Below, in pieces: positions 7,094-15,011 of a stretch of 33,224 bases of DNA. Numbering within the stretch: position 1 is the first letter of the stretch; each line of letters opens with the position of its first letter. Source of the stretch: an uncultured Coriobacteriales bacterium (GTDB lineage: Bacteria > Actinomycetota > Coriobacteriia > Coriobacteriales > QAMH01); assembly GCA_934646835.1 (NCBI GenBank), contig CAKUES010000020.1:1-33224 (forward strand), given 5' to 3'. The position numbers were made by a program, and so were the translations under genes. The notes beneath the pieces were generated by a model that saw only the letters and a list, made by a program, of their open reading frames with translations, had not been told where the DNA came from and made no database searches.

Positions 7094-8443
7094 ATGGCTA
7101 AACAAATCGACATGCTCTCCGGCTCCCTGTGGAGGTCCGTGCTTCGCTTCTCCGTCCCCGTGGCCGCCACGAGCATCCTCGAGCAGCTCACCACCTTCAT
7201 CGGCGTTCTCATCATCGGCCGCTTCTCCGGCGATCATGCCGCTGTTGGCATGGCTGCCCTCGGCGCCAATATGCCGCTGGTGAGCTTTATCGTCAGCCTC
7301 TCCATGGGTATCGCGCTGGGCGCGAACGTCATCGTCGCCATCGCGCTCGGCCGCAAGAACCTCACGGGCGTGGAGCGCGCCGTTCACACGTCGATCGCGC
7401 TTTCTGTCTTTGGCCTGGTCTTCACGTTGCTCGGCGAGCTTCTTGCCGTGCCGCTGCTCAAGGCCCTGTGCGTCCCCGACGAGGCCTTTGCGGAGACGCT
7501 GATCTTCTGGCGCATCTACCTGATCAGCGTGCCTGCGATCGCGCTCTTCAACTTCGAGTTTGCCATCTACAGGAGCATCGGCAATACCATCAGACCGCTG
7601 CAGGTTCTTACGGTGGCGACTGTTCTCAACGCCGTGCTCGGCTACGTCTTCGTCGCCATCTGCAGCTGGGGCGTTGCCGGCATCGCCGTCGCTACGGTTG
7701 CCAGCTACGTCCTGTGCGCTATCTTGCTCCTTGCCGACCTGTGTAGGATCGACTCCGCTGTGCGCGTGAGTCTGCGCAAGATCAAGATCGACTGGTCGAG
7801 CGCCCGCCAGATTATCAAGGTGGGCCTCCCAGCGGGTGTCCAGATGGGCATCTTCGCCGTCGCCAACATCATCATCCAAGGCGCCATCAACTCCCTCGGC
7901 ACCAACGTCATCGCCGCGTCGAGCGCGGGTCTTTCCCTTGAGTTCGTCTTCTGGGCGATGGTGAGCGCCTTTGGTCAGGCATGTACGAGTTTCACCGGCC
8001 AGAACTTCGGTGCGGGCGACATCAAGCGCTGCAAGAAGACGCTGCTCGTCTGCATGGTCGAAAGCGAGATAGTCGTGGCCGTGATCGTCTTGGCGGTTAT
8101 CTTCTTTGGCCGTGAGATGGTCGGCTTGTTCAATGGCGACCCGGAAGTCGTGTCACTGGGCTACCAGCGCCTCTTCATCATCATCCCCTCGTATTTCTTC
8201 AGCATGGTTTACGAGACCTGCTCGGACTACATGCGCGGCTTTGGCATCTCCGTCTCCCCGGCGGCGCTTACGGTGCTGGGCGTTTGCGGCGTGCGCGTGC
8301 TGTGGGTCGCCTTCGTGTTCCCGGCTTTCCCCACCTTCGAGATGATCATGTACGTCTACCCGGTGAGCTTGGGCATCACCGCCATCCTCATCGTCGCCTT
8401 GCTGATGATCGCGCGTCCATCCAAGAACTGCGTGAACCTGTAG
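7094..8443 (+). CDS. MATE family multidrug/Na+ (or H+) antiporter
   Basis: The protein has 449 residues, the usual size for a MATE exporter with 12 membrane helices in two related bundles. The N-terminus MLSGSLWRSVLRFSVPVAATSIL and the two matching segments near GQACTSFTGQNFGAGD and SLSMGIALGANVIVAIALGRKN are typical of the family (the G-Q-N-x-G-A motif is clear). Such proteins expel cationic drugs, dyes or other organic compounds. The start is ATG at 7094; the ribosome site is weak (AGAAG at 7079-7083). A long structured leader lies upstream. The next gene, an SDR oxidoreductase, follows after 140 bases on the same strand. Confidence 0.9.
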   Translation: MAKQIDMLSGSLWRSVLRFSVPVAATSILEQLTTFIGVLIIGRFSGDHAAVGMAALGANMPLVSFIVSLSMGIALGANVIVAIALGRKNLTGVERAVHTSIALSVFGLVFTLLGELLAVPLLKALCVPDEAFAETLIFWRIYLISVPAIALFNFEFAIYRSIGNTIRPLQVLTVATVLNAVLGYVFVAICSWGVAGIAVATVASYVLCAILLLADLCRIDSAVRVSLRKIKIDWSSARQIIKVGLPAGVQMGIFAVANIIIQGAINSLGTNVIAASSAGLSLEFVFWAMVSAFGQACTSFTGQNFGAGDIKRCKKTLLVCMVESEIVVAVIVLAVIFFGREMVGLFNGDPEVVSLGYQRLFIIIPSYFFSMVYETCSDYMRGFGISVSPAALTVLGVCGVRVLWVAFVFPAFPTFEMIMYVYPVSLGITAILIVALLMIARPSKNCVNL

Positions 8444-8474
8444 AGGCGCTGGGTGCTCGGCCCTTGCCATATCT

Positions 8475-8520
8475 CTGCCGCGATCAATCCGCTTGCGGTA
8501 TCGAGGTGGATTCGCGGCAG
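8475..8520 (+). promoter_or_regulatory. Hairpin between MATE and SDR genes
   Basis: CTGCCGCGA-(TCA)-ATCC at 8475-8490 pairs with GGATTCGCGGCAG at 8508-8520, giving 13 pairs with a 3-nt bulge. There is no clean T-run after it. It may be a weak terminator or a processing or regulatory structure ahead of the SDR gene. Confidence 0.35.
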
Positions 8521-8583
8521 GGGGCGTATTGTTTGCCGCCTACTATCGAGGTAACCAAACGACGGTCCACGAAAGGGGTCAAC

Positions 8584-9384
8584 ATGGGTTACTTCACTGG
8601 CAAGACTGTTATCGTGACGGGCGCTGGCCGCGCGACGCTTAAGAACGGCGATCCCGGCAGCATCGGCTACGGTATCGGCATCGCCTTTGCCAAGGAGGGC
8701 GCTAACCTCGTCATCACCGGCCGCAACGTTGCCAAGCTCGAGGCTGCCAAGGAAGAACTCGAGCGCGAGTACGGCATCGAGGTCCTCGCCGTCCAGGCTG
8801 ACATCTCCGCTGGCGGCGACAACGAGGCTACCGTTCAAAACGTCGTCGACCAGACTATTGCCAAGTTCGGCCGCATCGACGCGCTGGTGAACAACGCACA
8901 GGCCTCCGCCTCCGGCGTCACCATCGCTGACCACACCATGGACCAGTTCAACCTCGCCCTGTACTCCGGCCTGTACTCTGCCTTCCTCTACATGCAGAAG
9001 TGCTATCCCTACCTCAAGGAGACCAAGGGCTCTGTCGTCAACTTCGCCTCTGGCGCAGGCCTCTTTGGCAACTACGGCCAGTGCGCCTACGCTGCCGCCA
9101 AGGAGGGCATCCGCGGCCTGAGTCGTGTCGCCGCCACCGAGTGGGGCCCCGACGGCATCAACGTCAACGTTGTCTGCCCGCTGGCATGGACGGCAGCGCT
9201 CGAGGGCTTCAAGGATCAGTACCCCGAGGCTTACGAGGCCAACGTCCACATGCCGCCGATGGGTCACTACGGCGATGTCGAGACGGAGATCGGCCGCGTC
9301 GTGCTGCAGCTGTGCGGTCCGGACTTCAAGTTCATGAGCGGCGAGACCGTCACCCTCGAGGGCGGCATGGGCCTGCGCCCCTAA
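8584..9384 (+). CDS. SDR oxidoreductase, probable 12alpha-hydroxysteroid dehydrogenase
   Basis: From the ATG at 8584 (AAAGGGG at 8571-8577) the protein has 266 residues. It has the SDR nucleotide motif in an extended form: TGAGRA at 12-17, then an insertion, then GSIGYGIG. NNA lies at 103-105, the catalytic Ser at about 156 (NFASGAG), and Y169-x3-K173. The combination of the extended glycine motif, NNAQASASG, FASGAGLFGNYGQCAYAAAKEG and the ending GETVTLEGGMGLRP closely matches my recollection of bile-acid 12alpha-HSDHs from gut clostridia and Eggerthella. Those enzymes oxidise the 12alpha-hydroxyl of cholate or deoxycholate with NAD(P)+. The SDR call is firm; substrate is inference. The internal in-frame upstream extension is not supported by a ribosome site. 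Confidence 0.85.
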   Translation: MGYFTGKTVIVTGAGRATLKNGDPGSIGYGIGIAFAKEGANLVITGRNVAKLEAAKEELEREYGIEVLAVQADISAGGDNEATVQNVVDQTIAKFGRIDALVNNAQASASGVTIADHTMDQFNLALYSGLYSAFLYMQKCYPYLKETKGSVVNFASGAGLFGNYGQCAYAAAKEGIRGLSRVAATEWGPDGINVNVVCPLAWTAALEGFKDQYPEAYEANVHMPPMGHYGDVETEIGRVVLQLCGPDFKFMSGETVTLEGGMGLRP

Positions 9385-9414
9385 GCTCTCCCGGTCGATT
9401 CTCGGCTTCTCCTC

Positions 9415-9457
9415 AACCCCCGGCTGTCCCCTCAAGCGGCCGGGGGTTCTTTTTTTG
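9415..9457 (+). terminator. Intrinsic terminator of the SDR gene
   Basis: A 10-bp stem AACCCCCGGC/GCCGGGGGTT (9415-9424 with 9439-9448) is followed by CTTTTTTTG. Confidence 0.9.
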
Positions 9458-9506
9458 CAGCGCGCAGCCGGCCTTCGCGTCAGCGCCATCGGGCTCCGGA
9501 CTCCTT

Positions 9507-9531
9507 GTAGACGCCAGACGAAGTCGGCGCC
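9507..9531 (+). repeat. Dispersed hairpin repeat R2, copy 1
   Basis: Core GCGCCAGACGAAGTCGGCGC type element (here with one change, GACGCC, in the first arm). It can fold as GGCGCC-A-GAC-GAA-GTC-GGCGCC. Other copies are at 12219-12243, 12419-12443 and, on the minus strand, 28137-28161. Confidence 0.7.
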
Positions 9532-9700
9532 ATCTGGTTTCCATGGGTTGGTGGGTCCCCGGGGGTGCAGTTCTCATTGCTCGATTGCAACGCAGCGGTT
9601 TCCCGCCGTGTCGCAGCTTGCGGGTATCATGGACAGATACGTTTTCGCGACTCATCGCGGCCGCCGGGCCGCCCGTATCTCACTGGAGTAAGGAGTGAAG

Positions 9701-12037
9701 ATGGCGATTTCCCTTTATCGCAAGTACCGTCCCAACACGTTTGCCGACGTCGTCGGTCAGGAGCATGTCGAGAACACCCTGACAAATGCCGTGGCCAGCG
9801 GGGATGTCGCTCACGCCTACCTCTTCTGCGGCCCGCGCGGCACGGGCAAGACCACCAGCGCGCGCCTGCTTGCCAAGGCCCTGCTGTGCGAGGGCGGTCC
9901 CACGCCTACGCCGGACGGCAGCTGCCCCCAGTGCACGGAGATTGCGGAGGGAACGCACCCGGACGTCTACGAGCTCGACGCGGCAAGCCGCACGGGCGTT
10001 GAGAACGTCCGCGAGGAGATCATCTCCCGCGTGCAGTTCGCCCCGACGCGCGGCCGCTACAAGATCTACATCATCGACGAGGTCCACATGCTCTCCAACG
10101 CGGCGTTCAATGCGCTGCTCAAGACGTTGGAGGAGCCGCCTGCGCACGTCGTCTTCGTCATGTGCACGACAGATCCGCACAAGGTGCCGGAGACCATTCA
10201 GTCCCGCTGCCAGCGCTTTGACTTCCGCCGCTTCTCCATCGAGGAGATCTGCGGCTATCTCAAGCGCATCTGCGATGCAGAGGGGTTCACTGCCGAGCAA
10301 GAGGCCCTCGAGTTCATCGCAGCCAAGGCCGCCGGCGGCATGCGCGATGCCACGACGGCGCTCGAGCAGGTGGCGGTCGCCAACGGTGGTTCCATCACGC
10401 TCGGTGCGGCGCAGGGCCAGCTCGGCCAGACTGATACCGGCGCCCTCTTCGAGCTGGGCGGATACATTGCCGCGCGCGATACCGCAAACGCCTTCCTGTG
10501 GCTTAACCGTATGGTCGTGGCCGGTCAGGACCTGGTCCAGATCGCGCGCGATGTCACTGACCATATTCGCAACCTCTACGCGGCGTCTCTGACGGGCGGC
10601 GTCAACGGCGTCGTCGCCTGCCCGGTCAGCGAGCTTCCGCGTTACCAGCAGCAGGCTGCCGCCTTTGGCGGTCCGGAGCGACTCGGTCGTGCCCTGACGA
10701 CCTGCGGCGACCTCGTCTCGGAGCTGCGCAACTCCGTCAATGTTCGTCTGAGCTTCGAGATCGCCCTGACGCGCCTGTGCCGCGCGGAAAGCGAGCTCAC
10801 TCTCGAGGCCCTGGCAGAGCGCATTGAGAGCCTCGAGGCCGGCTTGCCCGCGCCCAAGCTCTCCGGTGACCTGTTGAGCTCGATGGCCTCGCAGGCGGTG
10901 GCGAGCGCTGCCGCCAACGCGGGCATGGGCGCCGGCGCTGTCGCTGCTGCGGCGCCAGTTGCCGCGATTCCGGCAGAGCCGGCCGCATCTTCTGCGCAGC
11001 CTGTGGTCGTGCCTGTTGAGGAGGAAGAGGAGGAGTGGATCCCCGAGTCTGATGAGGCGGACCTGCCTTGGGATGATGATCCATCTGTCGGCTTTACCGC
11101 TCCCGCCCCGTCTTTTGATCCCGAACCGGCCTTCTTCGATGGTGCGCCGGTCGACCTTCCTTGGGATGTCGAGCCTCAGCCGATGGAGGAGCCCACCCCT
11201 TTCGGAGCAAGCTCCCCTGCGGGCAGCGGCGCTGCACCCGCTGCGGCCTCTGCTTTTGAGGCAGCGCCCGCACCACAGGCCGAGCCGCAGGTACAAGTTG
11301 CCCCGCAGCCTGAGCCCGAGCCGACGCCCCAGCCGGTTGCCGCAGCTACCGGTGTTGCGGCGGCGATGTCCCCGACGCGCCTCATGGCGGCTATTCGCAC
11401 GGAGGTCAAGCGTGAGGATGTGGCAATCGACGCGCTGCTCAACGGCGTAACGGTCGAAAACGATGACAGTGGCTACCATCTGGTCTTCCCGGCGGGCAGC
11501 GACTTTGCCATGAGGCTTGTGACGCAGGGCAACGGCCATGACTTGCTGTCCCGTGCCTTCAAGAACATCCTTGGTGCACCGACGGCCTTTGACTGCAGGA
11601 CCGCTTCCGCTGGCAAGCAGAAGGCAGAGGCCAAGAGCGCTGCGAGCTTTGGCGCTGTGAGTGCGACCGAGGCTGCGGCTCCTGCGCCGGACTATGACGA
11701 CGGCTACCTGGATGCCTTGGCCGATAGCTACGTGGGTGGTGGCTATGACGACTATGCTCCGGTTGAGGCGCCCGTCGATGTGCCGGCAGCAGGCGGCTTC
11801 GAGAGTGCTCCGCCGTCTGGCGGCAATGACTTTGGCGGCTTTGATCCCAATGCCTACATGGCCCAGCGCGAGGCGGAGGTTGCGGCCAATGCCGCTGCGG
11901 TGAGCCAGGAGACGGCAACGGAGCCTGAGCCTGACGCTGGCTTTGGCTTTGGCGCCCCGGTTGACGAGGCAACTGCCAACGAGCTGTCCGATGCGTTGAG
12001 CGTCTTTGGCGGCGGGATCAAGTTCTCCGAAGTGTAG
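9701..12037 (+). CDS. dnaX: DNA polymerase III subunit gamma/tau
   Basis: The clamp-loader ATPase starts at ATG 9701 after AAGGAG at 9690-9695 and has 778 residues. The N-terminus MAISLYRKYRPNTFADVVGQEHV is typical. Walker A GPRGTGKTT is at about 44-52, Walker B IIDEVHMLS near 125, and the sensor and arginine-finger region SRCQRFDFRRF near 170. The zinc module is unusual: only three of four Cys are seen (CEGGPTPTPDGSCPQC), with Asp where many homologues have the second Cys. After about residue 365 comes a long Pro/Ala/Glu-rich linker with acidic WIPESDEADLPWDDD-type motifs, then a folded region near 545-630 (MSPTRLMAAIRTEVK onward) and a second low-complexity tail. No slippery A-AAA-AAG site for a short gamma form was seen. 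The following ybaB-recR pair is the conserved neighbourhood. Confidence 0.95.
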   Translation: MAISLYRKYRPNTFADVVGQEHVENTLTNAVASGDVAHAYLFCGPRGTGKTTSARLLAKALLCEGGPTPTPDGSCPQCTEIAEGTHPDVYELDAASRTGVENVREEIISRVQFAPTRGRYKIYIIDEVHMLSNAAFNALLKTLEEPPAHVVFVMCTTDPHKVPETIQSRCQRFDFRRFSIEEICGYLKRICDAEGFTAEQEALEFIAAKAAGGMRDATTALEQVAVANGGSITLGAAQGQLGQTDTGALFELGGYIAARDTANAFLWLNRMVVAGQDLVQIARDVTDHIRNLYAASLTGGVNGVVACPVSELPRYQQQAAAFGGPERLGRALTTCGDLVSELRNSVNVRLSFEIALTRLCRAESELTLEALAERIESLEAGLPAPKLSGDLLSSMASQAVASAAANAGMGAGAVAAAAPVAAIPAEPAASSAQPVVVPVEEEEEEWIPESDEADLPWDDDPSVGFTAPAPSFDPEPAFFDGAPVDLPWDVEPQPMEEPTPFGASSPAGSGAAPAAASAFEAAPAPQAEPQVQVAPQPEPEPTPQPVAAATGVAAAMSPTRLMAAIRTEVKREDVAIDALLNGVTVENDDSGYHLVFPAGSDFAMRLVTQGNGHDLLSRAFKNILGAPTAFDCRTASAGKQKAEAKSAASFGAVSATEAAAPAPDYDDGYLDALADSYVGGGYDDYAPVEAPVDVPAAGGFESAPPSGGNDFGGFDPNAYMAQREAEVAANAAAVSQETATEPEPDAGFGFGAPVDEATANELSDALSVFGGGIKFSEV

Positions 12038-12057
12038 GACGCCTACAGCTTGAGCGC

Positions 12058-12145
12058 GAGCCCCCTCGGGGTGGTGGGGTGCGCGGCCAGGTTCGAGATC
12101 GCTTTGACTCACCTGGCCGCGCATCCCACCACCCCGAGGGGGCTC
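12058..12145 (+). repeat. 35-bp-arm hairpin after dnaX
   Basis: The arms 12058-12092 and 12111-12145 are complementary over 35 bases with a single G-T pair, around an 18-base loop. The lone G-U is valid only in plus-strand RNA. It begins 20 bases after the dnaX stop and may act as its terminator or mRNA 3' end, although no T-run follows. Confidence 0.75.
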
Positions 12146-12216
12146 GTCTGCTTCGCTGCAGTTGCGTTGGTGCCCGAAGTGGTGGGTTACAGCGCTTTGG
12201 TGGGGCCGCGGGGTTT

Positions 12217-12288
12217 TCGTAGGCGCCAGACGGAGTCGGCGCCAGCGCCGCGGCCCACGGTAACGCCGATGCGTTAGCGCCAGTGGGC
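12217..12288 (+). repeat. 72-bp direct repeat containing R2, copy 1
   Basis: It matches 12417-12488 at about 63 of 72 bases, with a spacing of exactly 200 bp. It contains the R2 hairpin core at 12219-12243. The 200-bp unit also holds a smaller hairpin near 12341-12371 (AGGGGCCGAA pairing with TTCGGCC and CCCCT). Confidence 0.7.
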
Positions 12289-12416
12289 GTCGAGGCATGT
12301 GATGTGCGTTGGCAATCGGCATGCTCGCATTGAAGTGCGTAGGGGCCGAATTCATTCGGCCTCGCCCCTGCTGCAGACCGATGGCCTTGCGTGAGCGCCA
12401 AAGGGCCCCAGGCCCC

Positions 12417-12488
12417 TCGTAGGCGCCAGACGAAGTCGGCGCCAGCGCTGCAGGTCACGGCAACGCCGACGCGCCAGCGCCAGTGGGC
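12417..12488 (+). repeat. 72-bp direct repeat containing R2, copy 2
   Basis: Second copy of 12217-12288, with the R2 hairpin core at 12419-12443. The whole dnaX-ybaB gap (12038-12625) holds only repeats and the ybaB upstream region; no coding sequence is supported there. Confidence 0.7.
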
Positions 12489-12625
12489 TCGCAGACACCG
12501 CGCGGCGCGCTTCGCGGCTTCGTCACGCAATCGTTCGGTTTGGGCGGGCGATAACATGCGACAATAGCGGACGTATGCGTATGCGAGCCGTGCCCTTTGG
12601 CACGCAGCTAGACAAGGAGAATCCA

Positions 12626-12940
12626 ATGGCAATGAACCCTCAGGCCATGATGAAGCAGGCAAAGAAGATGCAGAAGAAGATGGAGGAGATTCAGGCTCAG
12701 ACTGCACTCGAGACCGTCACTGCCACTGCCGGCGGCGGCATGGTCACCTGCACAGTTTCCGGTGCGCTTGAGATCAAGGAGCTCACCATCGATCCCGAGG
12801 CTGTCGACCCCGAGGACGTCGAGATGCTGCAGGACATGATTGTCGCTGCCGTCAACCAGGGCATCGCTGATGCTCAAGCCATGGCAAGCCAGCGCATGTC
12901 CGCTGTCACCGCCGGCCTCTCCGGAATGGGTCTGTTCTAG
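12626..12940 (+). CDS. ybaB: YbaB/EbfC family nucleoid-associated protein
   Basis: From the ATG at 12626 (AAGGAG at 12614-12619) the protein has 104 residues, the family's usual size. The N-terminal Met/Lys/Gln-rich helix (MMKQAKKMQKKMEEIQ), the glycine-rich turn with GGGMVTCTVSG, and the segment ALEIKELTIDPEAVDPEDVEMLQDMIVAAVNQG are diagnostic. YbaB dimers bind DNA and affect nucleoid organisation and gene expression. It lies between dnaX and recR, the conserved order. The stop codon is five bases before the recR start, so the two are surely co-transcribed. An in-frame start at 12575 would add 17 residues and lacks support. Confidence 0.95.
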   Translation: MAMNPQAMMKQAKKMQKKMEEIQAQTALETVTATAGGGMVTCTVSGALEIKELTIDPEAVDPEDVEMLQDMIVAAVNQGIADAQAMASQRMSAVTAGLSGMGLF

Positions 12941-12945
12941 TCATC

Positions 12946-13542
12946 ATGAAGCAAGCCGCCGCAATCAGGCATGCCCAAGAGGAGCTCGAGAGGATGCCCG
13001 GCGTGGGCCCCAAGTCTGCGCAGCGCATTCTCCACTGGCTGCTCACGAGCGATGAGGAAACCGCCCGCCGTCTTGCGGAGGCGATCCTCGAGGTCAAGGA
13101 TGCGATTCACCTCTGCCCGCGCTGCCACAACTATGCGCAAGACGACATGTGCGAGGTCTGCATGGATCCTGAGCGTGATTCGAGTGCAATCTGCGTCGTC
13201 GCGGAGCCGCGTGACATCGACGCCATCGAGCGTACCGGCGCCTACCACGGTCTCTACCATGTGCTTGGCGGTGTGATCAACCCCATGGACGGCATCATGC
13301 CAGACGACCTCTACATCGCCGACCTTATCGCCCGCCTTGGCGCAGAGGACATCAACGAGGTGCTTTTGGCGACTAATCCTGATGTCGAGGGTGAGACCAC
13401 GGCGAGCTACCTTGCCCGCACCATCAAACCCCTGGGCATCATGGTCACGCGCCTTGCCAGTGGGCTTCCCGTTGGTGGAGAGCTCGAGTATGCCGACGAG
13501 GTCACCCTCGCCCGCAGCATCGAGAGCCGTCGCGCGCTGTAA
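12946..13542 (+). CDS. recR: Recombination mediator RecR
   Basis: The protein has 198 residues, exactly the family size. In order: helix-hairpin-helix (RMPGVGPKSAQRILHWLL), the four-Cys zinc finger (CPRCHNYAQDDMCEVC), the Toprim domain beginning ICVVAEPRDIDAIE and containing GAYHGLYHVLGGVINPMDG, LLATNPDVEGETTASYLA, and the C-terminal Walker-B-like TRLASGLPVGGELEYADEVTL. RecR with RecO loads RecA on single-stranded DNA gaps. The start ATG at 12946 lies five bases after the ybaB stop and has no clear ribosome site of its own, so translation is probably coupled. Confidence 0.97.
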   Translation: MKQAAAIRHAQEELERMPGVGPKSAQRILHWLLTSDEETARRLAEAILEVKDAIHLCPRCHNYAQDDMCEVCMDPERDSSAICVVAEPRDIDAIERTGAYHGLYHVLGGVINPMDGIMPDDLYIADLIARLGAEDINEVLLATNPDVEGETTASYLARTIKPLGIMVTRLASGLPVGGELEYADEVTLARSIESRRAL

Positions 13543-13600
13543 CGACGGGCAAGTGGCATCGGCTGGCCTTCCCATAGCCTGCAACTCAATAAACCTGAAC

Positions 13601-13638
13601 GTTGGAGCCGCCCTTCCGGGCGGCTCCAACTGCTTTTT
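13601..13638 (+). terminator. Intrinsic terminator of the dnaX-ybaB-recR cluster
   Basis: A perfect 12-bp stem GTTGGAGCCGCC/GGCGGCTCCAAC (13601-13612 with 13619-13630) is followed by TGCTTTTT. Confidence 0.92.
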
Positions 13639-13663
13639 GGCCCGTCGCACCTAGCTCGCCACT

Positions 13664-13803
13664 AAAAGTGCGCCAAGTAGGAAAGGTTTGGAGAAGTTGC
13701 TGAGTAGACAAGGAGGCGCGCCTCTCTGACCGGCGCTGCTGCGCCTCAAATAAGGACGCTACCCGGCCATCGCTCCAAACCCTTCCTACTTAGCGCACTT
13801 TTT
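13664..13803. repeat. ~140-bp element R3, copy 1, with long terminal inverted repeats
   Basis: The ends are inverted repeats of about 30 bases (AAAAGTGCGC plus AAGTAGGAA plus GGTTTGGAG, two mismatches). About 126 of 140 bases match copy 2 at 15593-15732. The interior has a GAGGCGCGCCTC palindrome and a GGCGC-TGCT-GCGCC hairpin. The right end GCGCACTTTTT resembles a terminator. It could be a MITE-like element or a structured RNA gene. The stretch 13804-13904 holds nothing else I can support. Confidence 0.75.
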
Positions 13804-13904
13804 GGATAAGCTCCGCTGCTGGGCACCGAGAAAGACGTCTGCGAGTGGCGATTTGCAGCCCAATGAGGGTTTTGCAAAAAGACCTTCTGTAATTGATTTG
13901 AATA

Positions 13905-15011
13905 ATGTCAAAGAATGGTGCACGACGAAGGCTCAGCTGTTACTGTTCATCTATGGAAGATGCTCTCTACGGCGTATCGGCGCTTCGATATCACCGCACT
14001 CCACCACAAGTGCTGGCATTGATGCCACCTGTTCCTCCTGTCGAAGGGGACAGGTGCCGCTTCGAGCTGCGCAAGCATCCTTTGGTGCGCGGCGTTCTCC
14101 GCATGCCCTTGCACTTCTTTGTGACTAACAGGGCGGAGCACACGTTTGCCCAGTACGCTTGCTGTCATCTGCAAAGCGGTGAGCTTCCCTTTGGAAGCGT
14201 TGTTGAAACCCAGCATGGTTTCAACGTCTCGTCTCCGGCAATGACGTTGTTTCAGCTTGCGCGGTCGTTGCCTGTCACGCAGGTGGCCATGGCGATGTAC
14301 GAGATGTGTGGAAGCTTTACCGTGTTCGACTTGTCTGGTTTGCCTCAGGAGCTTTCGTCTCAGGTTGATGTGGCAGGGTCTTTGTATGCAGGTGCCTGGC
14401 GAAATGTGCGCAGGCCTGACGGCAGGCCGAGCGATCTTTGGAACAGGTCTCCTCTCGTCGAGCTGTCAGAACTCGAGCAACTGGCGAAGGATATGAGGGG
14501 TCGTCGCGGTTGCCGAGTCTTCGAGCGGGCTCTCGAGCGCGTGACCGGGGTTGTCGCGTCGCCGTTTGAGGCCCAGCTGTCCTTGCTGCTTGCGACGCCG
14601 CGCGCCGCTGGTGGCGAAGGTCTCAGATCCTTTAGCAACAATGCTCGTATTGTCCTTTCGGGCAAAGCGGCGCGTTTGGCCGGGCGCTACAACTGCTATG
14701 CGGACTTCCTATTTGAGGAGACGGGTGACAAGAAACCGCTTGTCGTTGAGTGCCAAGGCAGGCTTGTGCACGGTGGGGCCGATGCCTCAATGTCGGATTC
14801 CGATCGCGCCACCGCATTACAGCAAATGGGCTACAACGTGATGCTGCTGACATACCAGCAGATCGCCGACGTGAAGAACTTCGATATCGTCAGGCACATG
14901 CTGTTTGAAGAGATTGGCTTGAAGTACCGCGAGAAGACGGAGCGCCAGCTTGATGCGCAGCGTAATCTTCGTCGCGAACTCTTTATCGATTGGAACACGC
15001 TGGGGCGCTAG
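13905..15011 (+). CDS. DUF559/Vsr-like nuclease-fold protein with AbiEi-like N-terminal region
   Basis: The protein has 368 residues if the ATG at 13905 is used; neither it nor the ATG at 13953 has a good ribosome site, so the start is uncertain. The middle (FNVSSPAMTLFQLARSLP and following) resembles the region that precedes DUF559 in many actinobacterial proteins annotated as AbiEi-like. The C-terminal part has the PD-(D/E)XK layout: E222 in SPFEAQ, D267 in YADFLF, E282-C-Q284 in VVECQG, then SDSDRATALQQMGYNVMLL. Vsr and DUF559 share this endonuclease fold, but catalysis here is not proven. The gene uses more A/T-ending codons than its neighbours and sits between two R3 elements, suggesting acquisition. 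It converges with the next gene, sharing the CTAG at 15008-15011 as both stop codons. Confidence 0.7.
   Translation: MSKNGARRRLSCYCSSMEDALYGVSALRYHRTPPQVLALMPPVPPVEGDRCRFELRKHPLVRGVLRMPLHFFVTNRAEHTFAQYACCHLQSGELPFGSVVETQHGFNVSSPAMTLFQLARSLPVTQVAMAMYEMCGSFTVFDLSGLPQELSSQVDVAGSLYAGAWRNVRRPDGRPSDLWNRSPLVELSELEQLAKDMRGRRGCRVFERALERVTGVVASPFEAQLSLLLATPRAAGGEGLRSFSNNARIVLSGKAARLAGRYNCYADFLFEETGDKKPLVVECQGRLVHGGADASMSDSDRATALQQMGYNVMLLTYQQIADVKNFDIVRHMLFEEIGLKYREKTERQLDAQRNLRRELFIDWNTLGR

Noticed and set aside
6819..7283. Possible 154-codon gene before the MATE gene
   Set aside because: It overlaps the MATE gene, runs through the leader hairpin and has no domain or ribosome site.
9680..12355. 891-codon minus-strand frame opposite dnaX
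   Set aside because: Antisense shadow; arginine-rich composition and no domain.
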